Made by a program: the position numbers and the translations under genes | Source: Breoghania sp. L-A4 | GTDB taxonomy: Bacteria > Pseudomonadota > Alphaproteobacteria > Rhizobiales > Stappiaceae | Reading direction: 5' to 3' | NCBI RefSeq assembly: GCF_003432385.1 | Contig: NZ_CP031841.1 | Coordinates: 3,759,579-3,823,578 of the forward strand | DNA: 64,000 bases | Shown: positions 17,651 through 25,921 of the stretch, piece by piece | Numbering within the stretch: the stretch's first letter is position 1 | Layout: each line of letters starts with the position of its first letter | Notes under the pieces: generated by a model | Databases searched by the model: none | Told to the model about the DNA's origin: nothing | What the model saw: the letters and a program-made list of their open reading frames with translations, nothing else

Positions 17651-18928
17651 ATGGTTGTTTCCAACAGTATGCTCCTGCTGACGCAGGCCGTTTTCTATTT
17701 CGGCGTCATGTCGGCGCTGCTGCACGGCAGGAAGCGCTTCGGGCTGGGACTGTTTCTCTGCGCCCTGGGCGTGATGCATTTTCTGGAAACCTATCTCGCC
17801 AGCGTTTTCTACATCGAGCTTCCCTTCGGAATTATCTCGCCCGGCTCCACGGTGCTGTTCTCGGGCAAGCTGCTGATGATCCTGCTGCTCTACATCAAGG
17901 AAGACGCGACCGTCGTCCGCCAGCCCATCTACGGATTGCTGATCGGCAATTTCCTGATCGTCGGACTGGTCATGATTCTGCGCAATCACGAGGTGATCAA
18001 CGTCGTGCCCGACCGCCTGCCGGACATCGACTTCCTCGATGAGATCGGCTGGCTGATGGTCTGGGGCACTGCGCTGCTGTTCATCGATTCCATCGCCATC
18101 ATCCTGCTCTACGAACGGTTGGGGCAATGGCTCCGCCGCTTTCCCACGGTGCGGATCTTCATTGCCGCCGCCGCCCTGCTGACATTCGATCAGGCCGGAT
18201 TTTTCCTCGCCCTGCACTATGTATCGGGCGCGCCATGGGAGGTCATGTTCGGCGGCTGGGCGGCGAAAATATCCGCTGCCATCGTCTTCAGCCTGTTCGC
18301 GGGCGCCTATCTGCACTGGATGGAACGCGACGATATCCCGCCGGTGCATCACGCAAGCCTGAAGGACGTGTTCCACAAGCTCACCTATCGCGAGCGCTAC
18401 GAGGATCTGCTGGAGCGCACGGGCCGCGACGGGCTGACCGGCGTGCAGGATCGCGGCCGCTTCGATCTCGTGGGGCACCAGATGCTGGAGGACGCCAAAC
18501 GCGACAAGCACCCGGTCAGCCTGCTGATGATCGACGTGGATCACTTCAAATCAATCAACGACGAATTCGGCCACACGGCCGGCGACGCGGTGCTGGTGCG
18601 GATCGCCGAGATCCTAGATGGCGCGATCCGCCAGCAAGACCAGCTGTTTCGCTATGGCGGCGAGGAATTCGTCGTGTTGTGCGACGCGCTCTCCCCACAA
18701 GCCGCCTCGGCGCTGGCCGATCGGCTGCGCAATGCCGTGGCCCTGCGCGCCGGGGAGGCCATCGGCACCGAGATCACCGTCAGCATCGGTGTCTCGAGCA
18801 CGTTGACCGACGGATCGGATCTCGACACGGTCTTTCGCGCCGCCGACGCGCGTCTGTACCGCGCCAAGCGCCGCGGCCGCAATCATGTCGTGTCCGACGA
18901 CATGCAAGACGCAACAGAAACCGCGTGA
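17651..18928 (+). CDS. Membrane-bound diguanylate cyclase with multi-pass N-terminal sensor
   Basis: 425 residues. Residues 1-225 contain six or seven membrane segments (MLLLTQAVFYFGVMSALL; GLGLFLCALGVMHFLETYLA; LLMILLLYI and others). A short linker leads to a GGDEF domain (about 255-415): LTGVQDRGRF, SLLMIDVDHFKSINDEFGH, YGGEEF at 336-340. The inhibitory site RQQD sits five residues before GGEEF, so product feedback by c-di-GMP is expected. No EAL domain. The membrane part recalls the YhhQ/VUT-type vitamin-precursor transporter fold (ITDQAGFF-like and GWAAKISAAIVFSL segments), suggesting a ligand-sensing role; this is a weak visual resemblance. It lies between the sulfotransferase pair and pgsA. 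Confidence 0.92.
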   Translation: MVVSNSMLLLTQAVFYFGVMSALLHGRKRFGLGLFLCALGVMHFLETYLASVFYIELPFGIISPGSTVLFSGKLLMILLLYIKEDATVVRQPIYGLLIGNFLIVGLVMILRNHEVINVVPDRLPDIDFLDEIGWLMVWGTALLFIDSIAIILLYERLGQWLRRFPTVRIFIAAAALLTFDQAGFFLALHYVSGAPWEVMFGGWAAKISAAIVFSLFAGAYLHWMERDDIPPVHHASLKDVFHKLTYRERYEDLLERTGRDGLTGVQDRGRFDLVGHQMLEDAKRDKHPVSLLMIDVDHFKSINDEFGHTAGDAVLVRIAEILDGAIRQQDQLFRYGGEEFVVLCDALSPQAASALADRLRNAVALRAGEAIGTEITVSIGVSSTLTDGSDLDTVFRAADARLYRAKRRGRNHVVSDDMQDATETA

Positions 18929-19163
18929 TCAGCCCGCATCCGGAAGCCCTGCGCGGCAGCCCTGCCCATGACCGCCCGAGATACGCCCTGCGCGCGACGT
19001 CCGGAAACATCCATCGCCTGTCCTGGCGGCGGGTCGGCCGCGCGCCGGGATAGATTCACCGCCGTTGTTTTTCACGAATGTGCTCTCGCGAATTGACGGC
19101 AAGCGGGGTGGCGTGCTTGTTTTGCACCGCAGTCCTTATTCCTCCCATTCCAATCGAGTCGCG

Positions 19164-19742
19164 ATGTCCGCATCCGTCGCCCTGTCAGTTCCCAATATCC
19201 TGACCTATGTCCGTATCCTCGCCGTACCGGCTGTGGCTGCGTGTTTCCATTGGCCAACGACGACCACACGCTGGATCGCCCTGGCGATCTTCATCGCCGC
19301 CGCCATCACGGATTTCTTCGACGGTTATCTGGCCCGCATCTGGAAGCAGCAGTCCGCCCTGGGCCGCATGCTGGATCCGATCGCCGACAAGCTTCTGGTC
19401 GCCGCCTGCCTGCTGCTGCTTGCCTCCGACGGCACCATCGGCGGCTTGTCACTGCTCGCTGCGATCATCATCCTGTGCCGCGAGATTCTGGTCTCGGGCC
19501 TGCGGGAGTTCCTGGCGGAGTTGCGGGTCAGCGTGCCGGTAACGACCATGGCGAAATACAAGACGACGGCGCAGCTTGTGGCGCTCGGCTTCCTGCTGGC
19601 CGGTCCCGCCGGCGATCTGGTGCTGCCGGGCACAACGATGACCGGCCTGACGCTGCTCTGGATTTCCGCCTTGCTGACCCTTTATACCGGGTATGATTAT
19701 TTTCGCGCCGGCGTCAGCCATCTGATCGAGGAACAGCGATGA
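19164..19742 (+). CDS. pgsA: CDP-diacylglycerol-glycerol-3-phosphate 3-phosphatidyltransferase
   Basis: 192 residues, integral membrane enzyme that makes phosphatidylglycerol phosphate, the committed step to PG and cardiolipin. The CDP-alcohol phosphatidyltransferase signature is complete: DGYLAR, eight residues, GRMLDPIADK (DGx2ARx8Gx3Dx3D). Start is taken at 19164 (MSASVALSVPNILTYVRI), which matches the family N-terminus; an in-frame ATG at 19065 would add 33 residues. It overlaps moaD by 4 bp (ATGA), so the two are translationally coupled. Confidence 0.95.
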   Translation: MSASVALSVPNILTYVRILAVPAVAACFHWPTTTTRWIALAIFIAAAITDFFDGYLARIWKQQSALGRMLDPIADKLLVAACLLLLASDGTIGGLSLLAAIIILCREILVSGLREFLAELRVSVPVTTMAKYKTTAQLVALGFLLAGPAGDLVLPGTTMTGLTLLWISALLTLYTGYDYFRAGVSHLIEEQR

Positions 19743-19990
19743 AAGTGCTCTATTTCGCCTGGGTCCGGGAACGTATCGGAACCGCGGAAGAAGACCTGGA
19801 CCTGCCCGAGAGCGTGTCCACACCGGCCGAACTGATCGGCTGGCTGAAGACGCGCGGGCCGGAATTCGAGTCCGCCTTCGAACGGCCGGAAATCATCCGC
19901 GTCGCTCTTGATCAGGTGCATGTGGAACAGGACGCGCCGCTGGGCAATCCGCGCGAGATCGCCCTGTTCCCGCCGATGACCGGCGGCTGA
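19739..19990 (+). CDS. moaD: Molybdopterin synthase sulfur-carrier subunit
   Basis: 83 residues, ubiquitin-like fold. The C-terminus ends in GG, which is adenylated by MoeB and converted to a thiocarboxylate that donates sulfur to precursor Z for molybdopterin. MKVLYFAWVRERIGTAEEDLDLP is the typical first strand-helix. Its start overlaps the pgsA stop (ATGA), and moaE follows 58 bp downstream, so both synthase subunits are encoded together. Confidence 0.95.
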   Translation: MKVLYFAWVRERIGTAEEDLDLPESVSTPAELIGWLKTRGPEFESAFERPEIIRVALDQVHVEQDAPLGNPREIALFPPMTGG

Positions 19991-20048
19991 ACCGGCCGCC
20001 GCGCGCGCCATCCAGGGCGGGCCGCGGCACAGCGACGGACCTTACGCC

Positions 20049-20549
20049 ATGACATCCGAACCTCACGCATCCGCACGGCGCGCCGACGCACCGCAAGCCC
20101 CTGTCAGGATCAGCATCCAGGCAGAGGATTTCGACAGTGCCGCCGAGATCGCCCGGCTGGCCGAGGGCCGCACGGACGTGGGCGCCGTCGTTTCCTTCAC
20201 CGGGCTGTGCCGGGATGAAGGCGGCACGCTTGAGGCACTTGAGCTTGAGCACTATCCCGGAATGGCGGAAGGCGAGATCAGCCGCATTGTCGACGATGCG
20301 GTGGCCCGCTGGCCGCTGGCCGGCGTCACCGTGATCCACCGCCACGGCAAGATCGCGCCGGGCGGCAATATCGTTCTGGTGGTCACGGCCTCCGCCCATC
20401 GCGGCGCGGCCTTCGCGGCCGGCGAGTTTCTGATGGACTTCCTGAAGACCCGGGCGCCGTTCTGGAAAAAGGAGCACCGCCGGGACGGCACCGCGACCGA
20501 ATGGGTCGAGGCGGCGGCGCGCGACGACGAGGCCACCGAGCGCTGGTGA
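20049..20549 (+). CDS. moaE: Molybdopterin synthase catalytic subunit
   Basis: 166 residues. It forms a heterotetramer with MoaD to convert cyclic pyranopterin monophosphate to molybdopterin. Seen motifs: VSFTGLCRDEGG, LELEHYPGMAE, HRHGKIAPGG, and the active-site lysines in FLKTRAPFWKKE. The first 20 residues are an extra Ala-rich leader, slightly longer than E. coli MoaE (150 residues). Third gene of the pgsA-moaD-moaE cluster. Confidence 0.95.
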   Translation: MTSEPHASARRADAPQAPVRISIQAEDFDSAAEIARLAEGRTDVGAVVSFTGLCRDEGGTLEALELEHYPGMAEGEISRIVDDAVARWPLAGVTVIHRHGKIAPGGNIVLVVTASAHRGAAFAAGEFLMDFLKTRAPFWKKEHRRDGTATEWVEAAARDDEATERW

Positions 20550-20668
20550 CAGCCACAGGATGACACCAGCGGCCGCAGGCTGTATTCCCGGTATCCAGCA
20601 TCTGACGACGCCCTTCCAGGGCGCGGCATCGCCGCACTCCCCGCCCGCGGCGCAACAAGGTTCACGCA

Positions 20669-21919
20669 ATGAGTCGTACTACCGTGGCGGATGCCGGTTC
20701 GCATCCCGGACTGTCGTTTGTCGAATTCGTGGCGATCATCGCCGCGCTGATGGCATTGAATGCCCTGGCCATCGACGCCATGCTGCCGGCGCTGCCCAAC
20801 ATCGCCCGCGATTTCGGCGGCATCAGCGTCAACGAGAGCCAGACGGTGCTGACCGCCTATCTGCTCGGCTTCGGCGGCGCCCAACTGGTGTTCGGCCCCC
20901 TTTCCGACCGCTTCGGCCGCCGCACCTTCATCCTGATCGGCCTGGCCATCTACGCGGCCGCAAGCGTAGCCTCAGTGTTCGTGACGACGTTTGACGGGTT
21001 GCTGCTGTGCCGTTTGCTGCAGGGCATCGGCTGCGCCGCGCCGCGCGTCGTCGCCATCTCCGTCATCCGTGATTGCTATGGCGGCCGTCAGATGGCCCGC
21101 GTCATGTCGCTCGCCATGATGGTGTTCATCATCGTGCCGGTGATCGGTCCGGGGATCGGTCAGGCGGTCATCCTGATGGCCCCGTGGCGCTGGATATTTG
21201 GTCTGCTGACCTTCGGCGGCGTCTCCATGCTCGTGTGGACCAGCCTGCGCCTGCCGGAAACGCTGGACGTCGACAAGCGCCGGCCGCTGTCAGTGCGCAC
21301 CGTCGCCGCGTCCTACGCGGAGGCGCTGACCACCCGCGTATCGCTCGGCTACATGCTCGGCGCCACCTTGCTGTTTGGCGGGATGTTCGGGTTCCTCAAT
21401 TCCGCCCAGCAGATTTTCGTCGATACCTACGACACCGGCAACGCCTTCCCTTTGGTCTTCGCGCTGGTGGCGCTGGCGGTGGCGGCCTCGTCGTTCATGA
21501 ACGCCAAGCTCGTGGGCCGTCTCGGCATGCGGCCGCTGTCGCATTGGGCGCTGCTGGCGCTGATCGCCGCCTTCGCGGTCCACGGGGGGCTGGCTTACGC
21601 GCACCTGGATACGGTCTATTCCTTCGTGGTGCTGATGGGCATCGGCATGTTCTGCTTCGGCATCCTGATGGCGAACTTCAACGCGCTGGCGATGGAACCG
21701 CTCGGCCATATTGCGGGCACCGCATCGGCAGCCATCGGCTTTGTCTCGACCACCGGCGGCGCGCTGATCGGCTACATGATCGGCCAGGCGTACGACGGCT
21801 CCGTGCTGCCGCTGATGATCGGCTTCGGAGGGACCGGCCTCATCGCGCTCGTGGTCGTGCTCATCACCGAAAGCGGCAAGCTGTTCCAGCACGGTGAAGC
21901 GGCGCCAGAGCACCCCTGA
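20669..21919 (+). CDS. MFS multidrug efflux transporter, Bcr/CflA type
   Basis: 416 residues with twelve predicted membrane segments. Signature features: ALNALAIDAMLPALPNIARD in TM1, motif A after TM2 (FGPLSDRFGRR), CRLLQGIGCAA in TM4, and the antiporter-type GPGIGQ in TM5. Bcr/CflA proteins expel bicyclomycin, chloramphenicol, sulfonamides or cysteine-related compounds with proton antiport; the substrate here is unknown. It follows moaE by 120 bp and faces the qorB-like gene, with a hairpin between them. Confidence 0.92.
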   Translation: MSRTTVADAGSHPGLSFVEFVAIIAALMALNALAIDAMLPALPNIARDFGGISVNESQTVLTAYLLGFGGAQLVFGPLSDRFGRRTFILIGLAIYAAASVASVFVTTFDGLLLCRLLQGIGCAAPRVVAISVIRDCYGGRQMARVMSLAMMVFIIVPVIGPGIGQAVILMAPWRWIFGLLTFGGVSMLVWTSLRLPETLDVDKRRPLSVRTVAASYAEALTTRVSLGYMLGATLLFGGMFGFLNSAQQIFVDTYDTGNAFPLVFALVALAVAASSFMNAKLVGRLGMRPLSHWALLALIAAFAVHGGLAYAHLDTVYSFVVLMGIGMFCFGILMANFNALAMEPLGHIAGTASAAIGFVSTTGGALIGYMIGQAYDGSVLPLMIGFGGTGLIALVVVLITESGKLFQHGEAAPEHP

Positions 21920-21956
21920 ATGCGGCAGCTTCCAAAAGAGCACCGTCGCCGATGAA

Positions 21957-21980
21957 GCCGCCGGCCCGATGGCCGGCGGC
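21957..21980. terminator. Hairpin between convergent MFS and qorB-like genes
   Basis: Perfect 10-bp stem GCCGCCGGCC / GGCCGGCGGC with a CGAT loop, midway between two converging stop codons. It lacks a strong U-run in either direction, so it may be a weak bidirectional terminator. Confidence 0.5.
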
Positions 21981-21997
21981 AAGTCCGATATCGCGGA

Positions 21998-22855
21998 TCA
22001 GGCGGCAAGCGCATGCGCGACCGACGTTGCCAATGGCGTGGTCGCCGCACCGATCAAAGTACTCATCGCGCGCGAGTCATCGAACAGCGCGCCCTGCGAG
22101 GCGCTGACATCCGATTGCGCCAGGATTACCGCAAACGCCGCCGGCACGCCGGCCGAGACCAAAGCGGCTGTGTAATCGGATTCGGACAGATCCATGTAGA
22201 CGATGGGCTTTCGGGACTGCGCCGCAATCTCCGCCGCGAGATCCGCGAGCGTATAGCTGTCGTCCCCCGCCAATTCATAGACGCGGCCCGCCTGCTGCTC
22301 CGGGCTGGTCAGCACTGTGGCGGCGGCCCGCGCATAATCCTGACGCGCGGCGGACGCGATGCGCCCCTCACCCGCGGCGCCGATCACCGCGCCATGGAGG
22401 AGCACCGCCGGCAGCGCGGCAAGATAGTTTTCCGTGTACCAGCCGTTGCGCAGCAATACGTGCGGCAACCCCGAGTCACGCAGGGCGGCTTCCGTGTCCC
22501 GGTGCTCAATCGCCAGGGTCAGGAGCGACGTGTCCGCGTGCAGGACGCTGGTGTAGGCGACAAGCCCAATATTCTCGGCGAGAGCCGCATCGATTACCGC
22601 ACGATGCTGGCTGGCGCGCTGCCCCACTTCGCTTGAGGAGATCAGCAGCAGCTTGTCGGCGCCGCGCAGTGCCGGCCGCAAGGTCTCCGGTCGCGAATAA
22701 TCCGCTTCACGAACGACAACGCCCCTGGCGGCCAAATCCGCGGCCTTCGCGGGATCGCGCACAGCGGCAACGATGTCTCCCGCGGGCATCCGCTGGAGCA
22801 GTTCCTCAATTACATGACGGCCAAGTTGGCCCGTGGCGCCCGTGACGGCTATCAT
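21998..22855 (-). CDS. NmrA-type NAD(P)H:quinone oxidoreductase-like protein (QorB/YtfG)
   Basis: 285 residues, atypical SDR. AVTGATGQLGRHVIEELL gives the GxxGxxG cofactor loop, followed by the family-typical VREADYSRPETLRPAL, LLLISSSEVGQRASQHR and LRNGWYTENY. E. coli QorB (YtfG) reduces quinones with NADPH. The Met at 22855 is chosen because it directly opens the Rossmann fold and has AAAGGA upstream. It is divergent from an HxlR-family regulator 82 bp away, as in the E. coli ytfG-ytfH pair, suggesting that this regulator controls it in response to electrophiles or quinones. Confidence 0.88.
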   Translation of the reverse strand: MIAVTGATGQLGRHVIEELLQRMPAGDIVAAVRDPAKAADLAARGVVVREADYSRPETLRPALRGADKLLLISSSEVGQRASQHRAVIDAALAENIGLVAYTSVLHADTSLLTLAIEHRDTEAALRDSGLPHVLLRNGWYTENYLAALPAVLLHGAVIGAAGEGRIASAARQDYARAAATVLTSPEQQAGRVYELAGDDSYTLADLAAEIAAQSRKPIVYMDLSESDYTAALVSAGVPAAFAVILAQSDVSASQGALFDDSRAMSTLIGAATTPLATSVAHALAA

Positions 22856-22902
22856 CAAACCGATCCTTTCAATGTTTCGATGTTGCGAAACCTGGATCAT
22901 TC

Positions 22903-22919
22903 ACTTACTTTTTGTAAGT
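22903..22919. promoter_or_regulatory. Operator-like palindrome for the HxlR regulator
   Basis: ACTTAC-TTTTT-GTAAGT, perfect 6-bp arms, centred in the divergent qorB-like/hxlR intergenic region. Its size and position fit a dimeric winged-helix repressor acting on both promoters. A second palindrome, GTTTCG-ATGTTG-CGAAAC at 22874-22891, lies closer to the qorB-like start. Confidence 0.6.
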
Positions 22920-22937
22920 ACGCACAAAAAGGTTAGT

Positions 22938-23372
22938 ATGAAAATGTCCGCTCCGACACGTCTCAAAATCCCAGACACCGGATCTTCCGCCACAGAAAAC
23001 CGGGCAGACGGACTGGCAGCGGCTCTGCATCGTGGAGAGGTTTTCGCGTCGGATTGCCCGTCGCGCGCCGTGCTGAAACGCATGACGAGCCGGTGGGGCG
23101 TGCTGATCATGGTGGCCCTGCTGTCGGGAACGCATCGCTTCAGCGAATTGCGCCGGAAGATCAATGGGGTCAGCGAAAAGATGCTGTCCCAAACACTGCA
23201 ATGGCTTGAGGATGACGGGTTCGTGCGCCGAACGTCATATCCGGTTGTCCCGCCGCACGTCGAATACGACCTGACGCCACTGGGCCGCGAAGCGGCCGCA
23301 AAGCTCGAGGATCTGGTCGACTGGATCGAGGACAGCCTGCCGCGCATTCTGGCGGCGCGCCCGAAGAATTGA
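22938..23372 (+). CDS. HxlR family winged-helix transcriptional regulator
   Basis: 144 residues. The HxlR domain begins with a cysteine in CPSRAVLKRMTSRWGVLIM, followed by RFSELRRKINGVSEKMLSQTL (recognition helix) and wing DGFVRRTSYPVVPPHVEYDLTPLGR. The Cys just before the first helix is the conserved redox/electrophile-sensing position in QorR and YodB-type members, so thiol sensing is plausible. Start at 22938 after AAAAAGG; a second Met lies two codons later. It likely represses itself and the divergent quinone oxidoreductase gene. Confidence 0.9.
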   Translation: MKMSAPTRLKIPDTGSSATENRADGLAAALHRGEVFASDCPSRAVLKRMTSRWGVLIMVALLSGTHRFSELRRKINGVSEKMLSQTLQWLEDDGFVRRTSYPVVPPHVEYDLTPLGREAAAKLEDLVDWIEDSLPRILAARPKN

Positions 23373-23383
23373 GCCACAGGCAC

Positions 23384-23409
23384 AAAAAACCGCGGGACGA
23401 AGCCCGCGG
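23384..23409 (-). terminator. Rho-independent terminator downstream of ilvE
   Basis: Stem CCGCGGG / CCCGCGG with an ACGAAG loop. An A-run at 23384-23389 gives a U-run for leftward transcription from ilvE; the hairpin also lies 18 bp after the HxlR stop and may serve both genes. Confidence 0.8.
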
Positions 23410-23444
23410 CCTTTGCAGATCATACTGGCCGAATGGATGCCCGC

Positions 23445-24347
23445 CTATTCGGCGGCTTCCACCGCAAGCCCGCCCTTGGCGCGCACGGCGGCGTCATAGT
23501 CTTCCATCAGGGTCTTGGTGATCTCGCCGACCTGGAAGGACCACGGGCCGATCTCCGACACCGGCGTTACTTCCGCGGCCGTTCCCGTCAGAAAGCACTG
23601 CTCAAAGCCTTCCAGTTCCTCCGGCAGGATGGTCCGCTCGATGACTTCAAGACCGCGCTTGCGCGCCAGATCGATCACCGTGCGCCGCGTGATGCCGTTG
23701 AGGAAACAGTCGGGGTCCGGGGTATGGATCACGCCGTCCTTGACGAAGAACACGTTGGCGCCGGTGGCCTCGGCCACGTGACCGCGCCAGTCCAGCATCA
23801 TCGCGTCCGCGTAGCCCTTGGCCTCGGCCGCGTGTTTGGACAGCGTGCAGATCATGTAAAGGCCCGCGGCCTTGGAGCGCGAGGGCGCCGTCATCGGATC
23901 CGGCCGGCGGTACATGGCCTGATCCAGCCGGATGCCCTTCAGCCGCTCTTCGGGCTTGAAGTAGCTCGGCCATTCCCATGCGGCGATCGCCACGTTGATC
24001 GAATTGTTCTGCGCGGAAACGCCCATCATCTCGCTGCCGCGCCAGGCGACCGGACGGACATAGGCGTCGACCAGCTTCATCCGCTTGAGGAGTTCCACGG
24101 TCGCGTCGTTGATCTGCTCAGGGGTGTAGGGGATCGTGAATCCCAGCAGACGGCCGGACTCATGCAACCGCTCGGTGTGCTCTTCAAGCTTGAACACATG
24201 GCCGCCATAGGCGCGCTCGCCCTCGAATACGCAACTGGCGTAGTGCAGACCGTGGGTCAGCACATGAATCTTCGCGTCCGCCCAAGGCACGAATGCGCCG
24301 TTGTACCAGATTTCACCGTCACGCTGATCAAAAGGCAGCCCAGCCAT
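23445..24347 (-). CDS. ilvE: Branched-chain amino acid aminotransferase
   Basis: 300 residues, fold-type IV PLP enzyme that transaminates Leu, Ile and Val with 2-oxoglutarate. DGEIWYNGAFVPWADAKIHVLTHGLHY is the usual opening (not all quoted residues are diagnostic); RAYGGHVFKLEEH, the Schiff-base Lys in APSRSKAAGLY, EATGANVFFV, and the PLP-phosphate loop LTGTAAEVTPV are present. The start is placed at the Met of MAGLPFDQ, 6 bp after GGAGAG; an ATG ten codons upstream is less likely. It is divergent from the MarR gene and ends at a strong terminator. Confidence 0.95.
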   Translation of the reverse strand: MAGLPFDQRDGEIWYNGAFVPWADAKIHVLTHGLHYASCVFEGERAYGGHVFKLEEHTERLHESGRLLGFTIPYTPEQINDATVELLKRMKLVDAYVRPVAWRGSEMMGVSAQNNSINVAIAAWEWPSYFKPEERLKGIRLDQAMYRRPDPMTAPSRSKAAGLYMICTLSKHAAEAKGYADAMMLDWRGHVAEATGANVFFVKDGVIHTPDPDCFLNGITRRTVIDLARKRGLEVIERTILPEELEGFEQCFLTGTAAEVTPVSEIGPWSFQVGEITKTLMEDYDAAVRAKGGLAVEAAE

Positions 24348-24617
24348 CTCAAGCTCTCCAAGTTCGGGCGCACACAACAGCGGGCCTCATCGCCCGCCAA
24401 ATTTGATGCTCATCGCCGGCGCAAAAACACCCCGCGCGACGCGGCGGCTTTGCGTTGCAACTCAAGTACCGATATCGTTCCACAACAGCAGTGTGCCGGA
24501 ACCGACATCCCGTGGCTAGATCGACACGACAGGACCGGACGGAATGAACCGCCTGCTGAGTACGATCGTTTCGTCTTAGCGGTCGCTTTAGTAACAATCG
24601 ATCAGAAATATGTCAAT

Positions 24618-25145
24618 ATGGCTGACGTAAATTTCAATATGCCCAAACAATGGACGGATGCCGCCCAGGCCGCAGGCATGGACGATGCCTCGGGATCGCT
24701 TGAGTACGAGTTGATTGAATTGCTGTTTTTCGCCTACCGGGATTTCATCTCGGACCCGGACGAAATCCTCGCCGAATACGGTTTCGGGCGCGCGCATCAC
24801 CGGGTGCTGCATTTTGTCTCGCGCAATCCGGGCATCCGCGTGACCGAACTTCTCGACATTCTGAAAATCACGAAACAGAGCCTCGGCCGGGTTCTCAAGC
24901 AGCTCATCGACGAGGATTTCATCGAGCAGCGGACAGGTCCGCTCGATCGCCGCCAGCGGCTGCTCTATGCGACCGACAAGGGTCGAGCGCTGTCCGAGCG
25001 CCTCGCGGCCCCGCAGTCACGGCGTCTTGCGCGCGCGCTGGCCGAATTGCCCGAAGGCGGCCACGAGATTGCCCGACAGTTCCTCTATCGGATCATCGAC
25101 GAAAACGAACGCGCCCGAGTCGCCCATCTCGCCAACAAGCGCTGA
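24618..25145 (+). CDS. MarR family transcriptional regulator (PetP-like)
   Basis: 175 residues. Winged helix: AHHRVLHFVSRNPGIRVTELLDILKITKQSLGRVLKQLIDEDFIEQ and wing RTGPLDRRQRLLYATDKGR. It is followed after 37 bp by an OmpR-type regulator and a histidine kinase. The MarR-OmpR order equals the petP-petR pair described in Rhodobacter capsulatus, which affects cytochrome bc1 expression; calling this PetP is inference from order and family. The ATG at 24618 lies in an A/T-rich stretch with no strong ribosome-binding site. A long antisense frame over ilvE continues upstream but has no coding support. Confidence 0.88.
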   Translation: MADVNFNMPKQWTDAAQAAGMDDASGSLEYELIELLFFAYRDFISDPDEILAEYGFGRAHHRVLHFVSRNPGIRVTELLDILKITKQSLGRVLKQLIDEDFIEQRTGPLDRRQRLLYATDKGRALSERLAAPQSRRLARALAELPEGGHEIARQFLYRIIDENERARVAHLANKR

Positions 25146-25182
25146 GCGACCCGCCACCGTGTCGACGATCGAAAGGACACCC

Positions 25183-25914
25183 ATGCCAATCGCGCACCGG
25201 CCCGCCGCGAACGCGCCCGCGACATCCGCCCTCCCCGACGACGCAGACCACTTGCTGGTGGTCGATGACGACAACCGCATCCGCACCCTGCTGTCGCGAT
25301 TCCTGAGCGAGAACGGCTTCCGGGTGACGGTGGCGGCCGACGCCGCCGAGGCGCGGCGGCAGTTGCGCGGACTGACGTTCGATCTGCTGATCCTCGACGT
25401 GATGATGCCCGGCGAGAACGGGTTCGATCTGGCCGGCGACCTGCGCCGCAATTCCGACGTGCCGATCCTGCTGCTGACCGCGCTTGCGGAAGCCGACGAC
25501 CGCATCCGGGGCCTCGAGATCGGCGCCGACGACTATCTCTCCAAACCCTTCGAGCCGCGCGAACTGCTGCTGCGCATCGGCAACATCCTCCGGCGCTCCG
25601 GCCCGAGCGCGCCGGAGGCCCTGAACGACGTGCGCTTCGGCCCCTTCGTGTTTCTGTGCGAGCGCGCGGAGTTGCGGCGCGGCGACGAACCCGTCCGCCT
25701 GACCGACCGCGAGCGGCAGATCCTGTCGATCTTCGCCACCAAGCCGGGCGAAACCATTCCCCGCCACATGATCGTCGGCAACGAGATCGGACAGGGCGAG
25801 CGCACCGCCGACGTGCAGATCAACCGGCTGCGCCGCAAGATCGAACCGGACCCGGCCAATCCGGTCTACCTGCAAACCGTCCGCGGCGTCGGCTACCGCC
25901 TGCTGATCGACTGA
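25183..25914 (+). CDS. OmpR/PhoB-family response regulator (PetR-like)
   Basis: 243 residues. Receiver domain from about residue 22: acidic DDD in VVDDDNRIR, phospho-acceptor Asp in LLILDVMMPG, Thr in LLTAL, Lys in YLSKPFEP. The C-terminal winged helix (about 145-240) has LTDRERQILSIF, RTADVQINRLRRKIE and the wing VRGVGYRLL. The first 20 residues form an Ala/Pro-rich leader. GAAAGGA lies upstream of the ATG. It ends 7 bp before the histidine kinase gene, its presumptive partner. Confidence 0.94.
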   Translation: MPIAHRPAANAPATSALPDDADHLLVVDDDNRIRTLLSRFLSENGFRVTVAADAAEARRQLRGLTFDLLILDVMMPGENGFDLAGDLRRNSDVPILLLTALAEADDRIRGLEIGADDYLSKPFEPRELLLRIGNILRRSGPSAPEALNDVRFGPFVFLCERAELRRGDEPVRLTDRERQILSIFATKPGETIPRHMIVGNEIGQGERTADVQINRLRRKIEPDPANPVYLQTVRGVGYRLLID

Positions 25915-25921
25915 GACCACC

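Noticed and set aside
23433-24617. In-frame upstream extension of the MarR gene over ilvE
   Set aside because: The extension is antisense to ilvE and not homologous to MarR proteins; the ATG at 24618 opens the domain.
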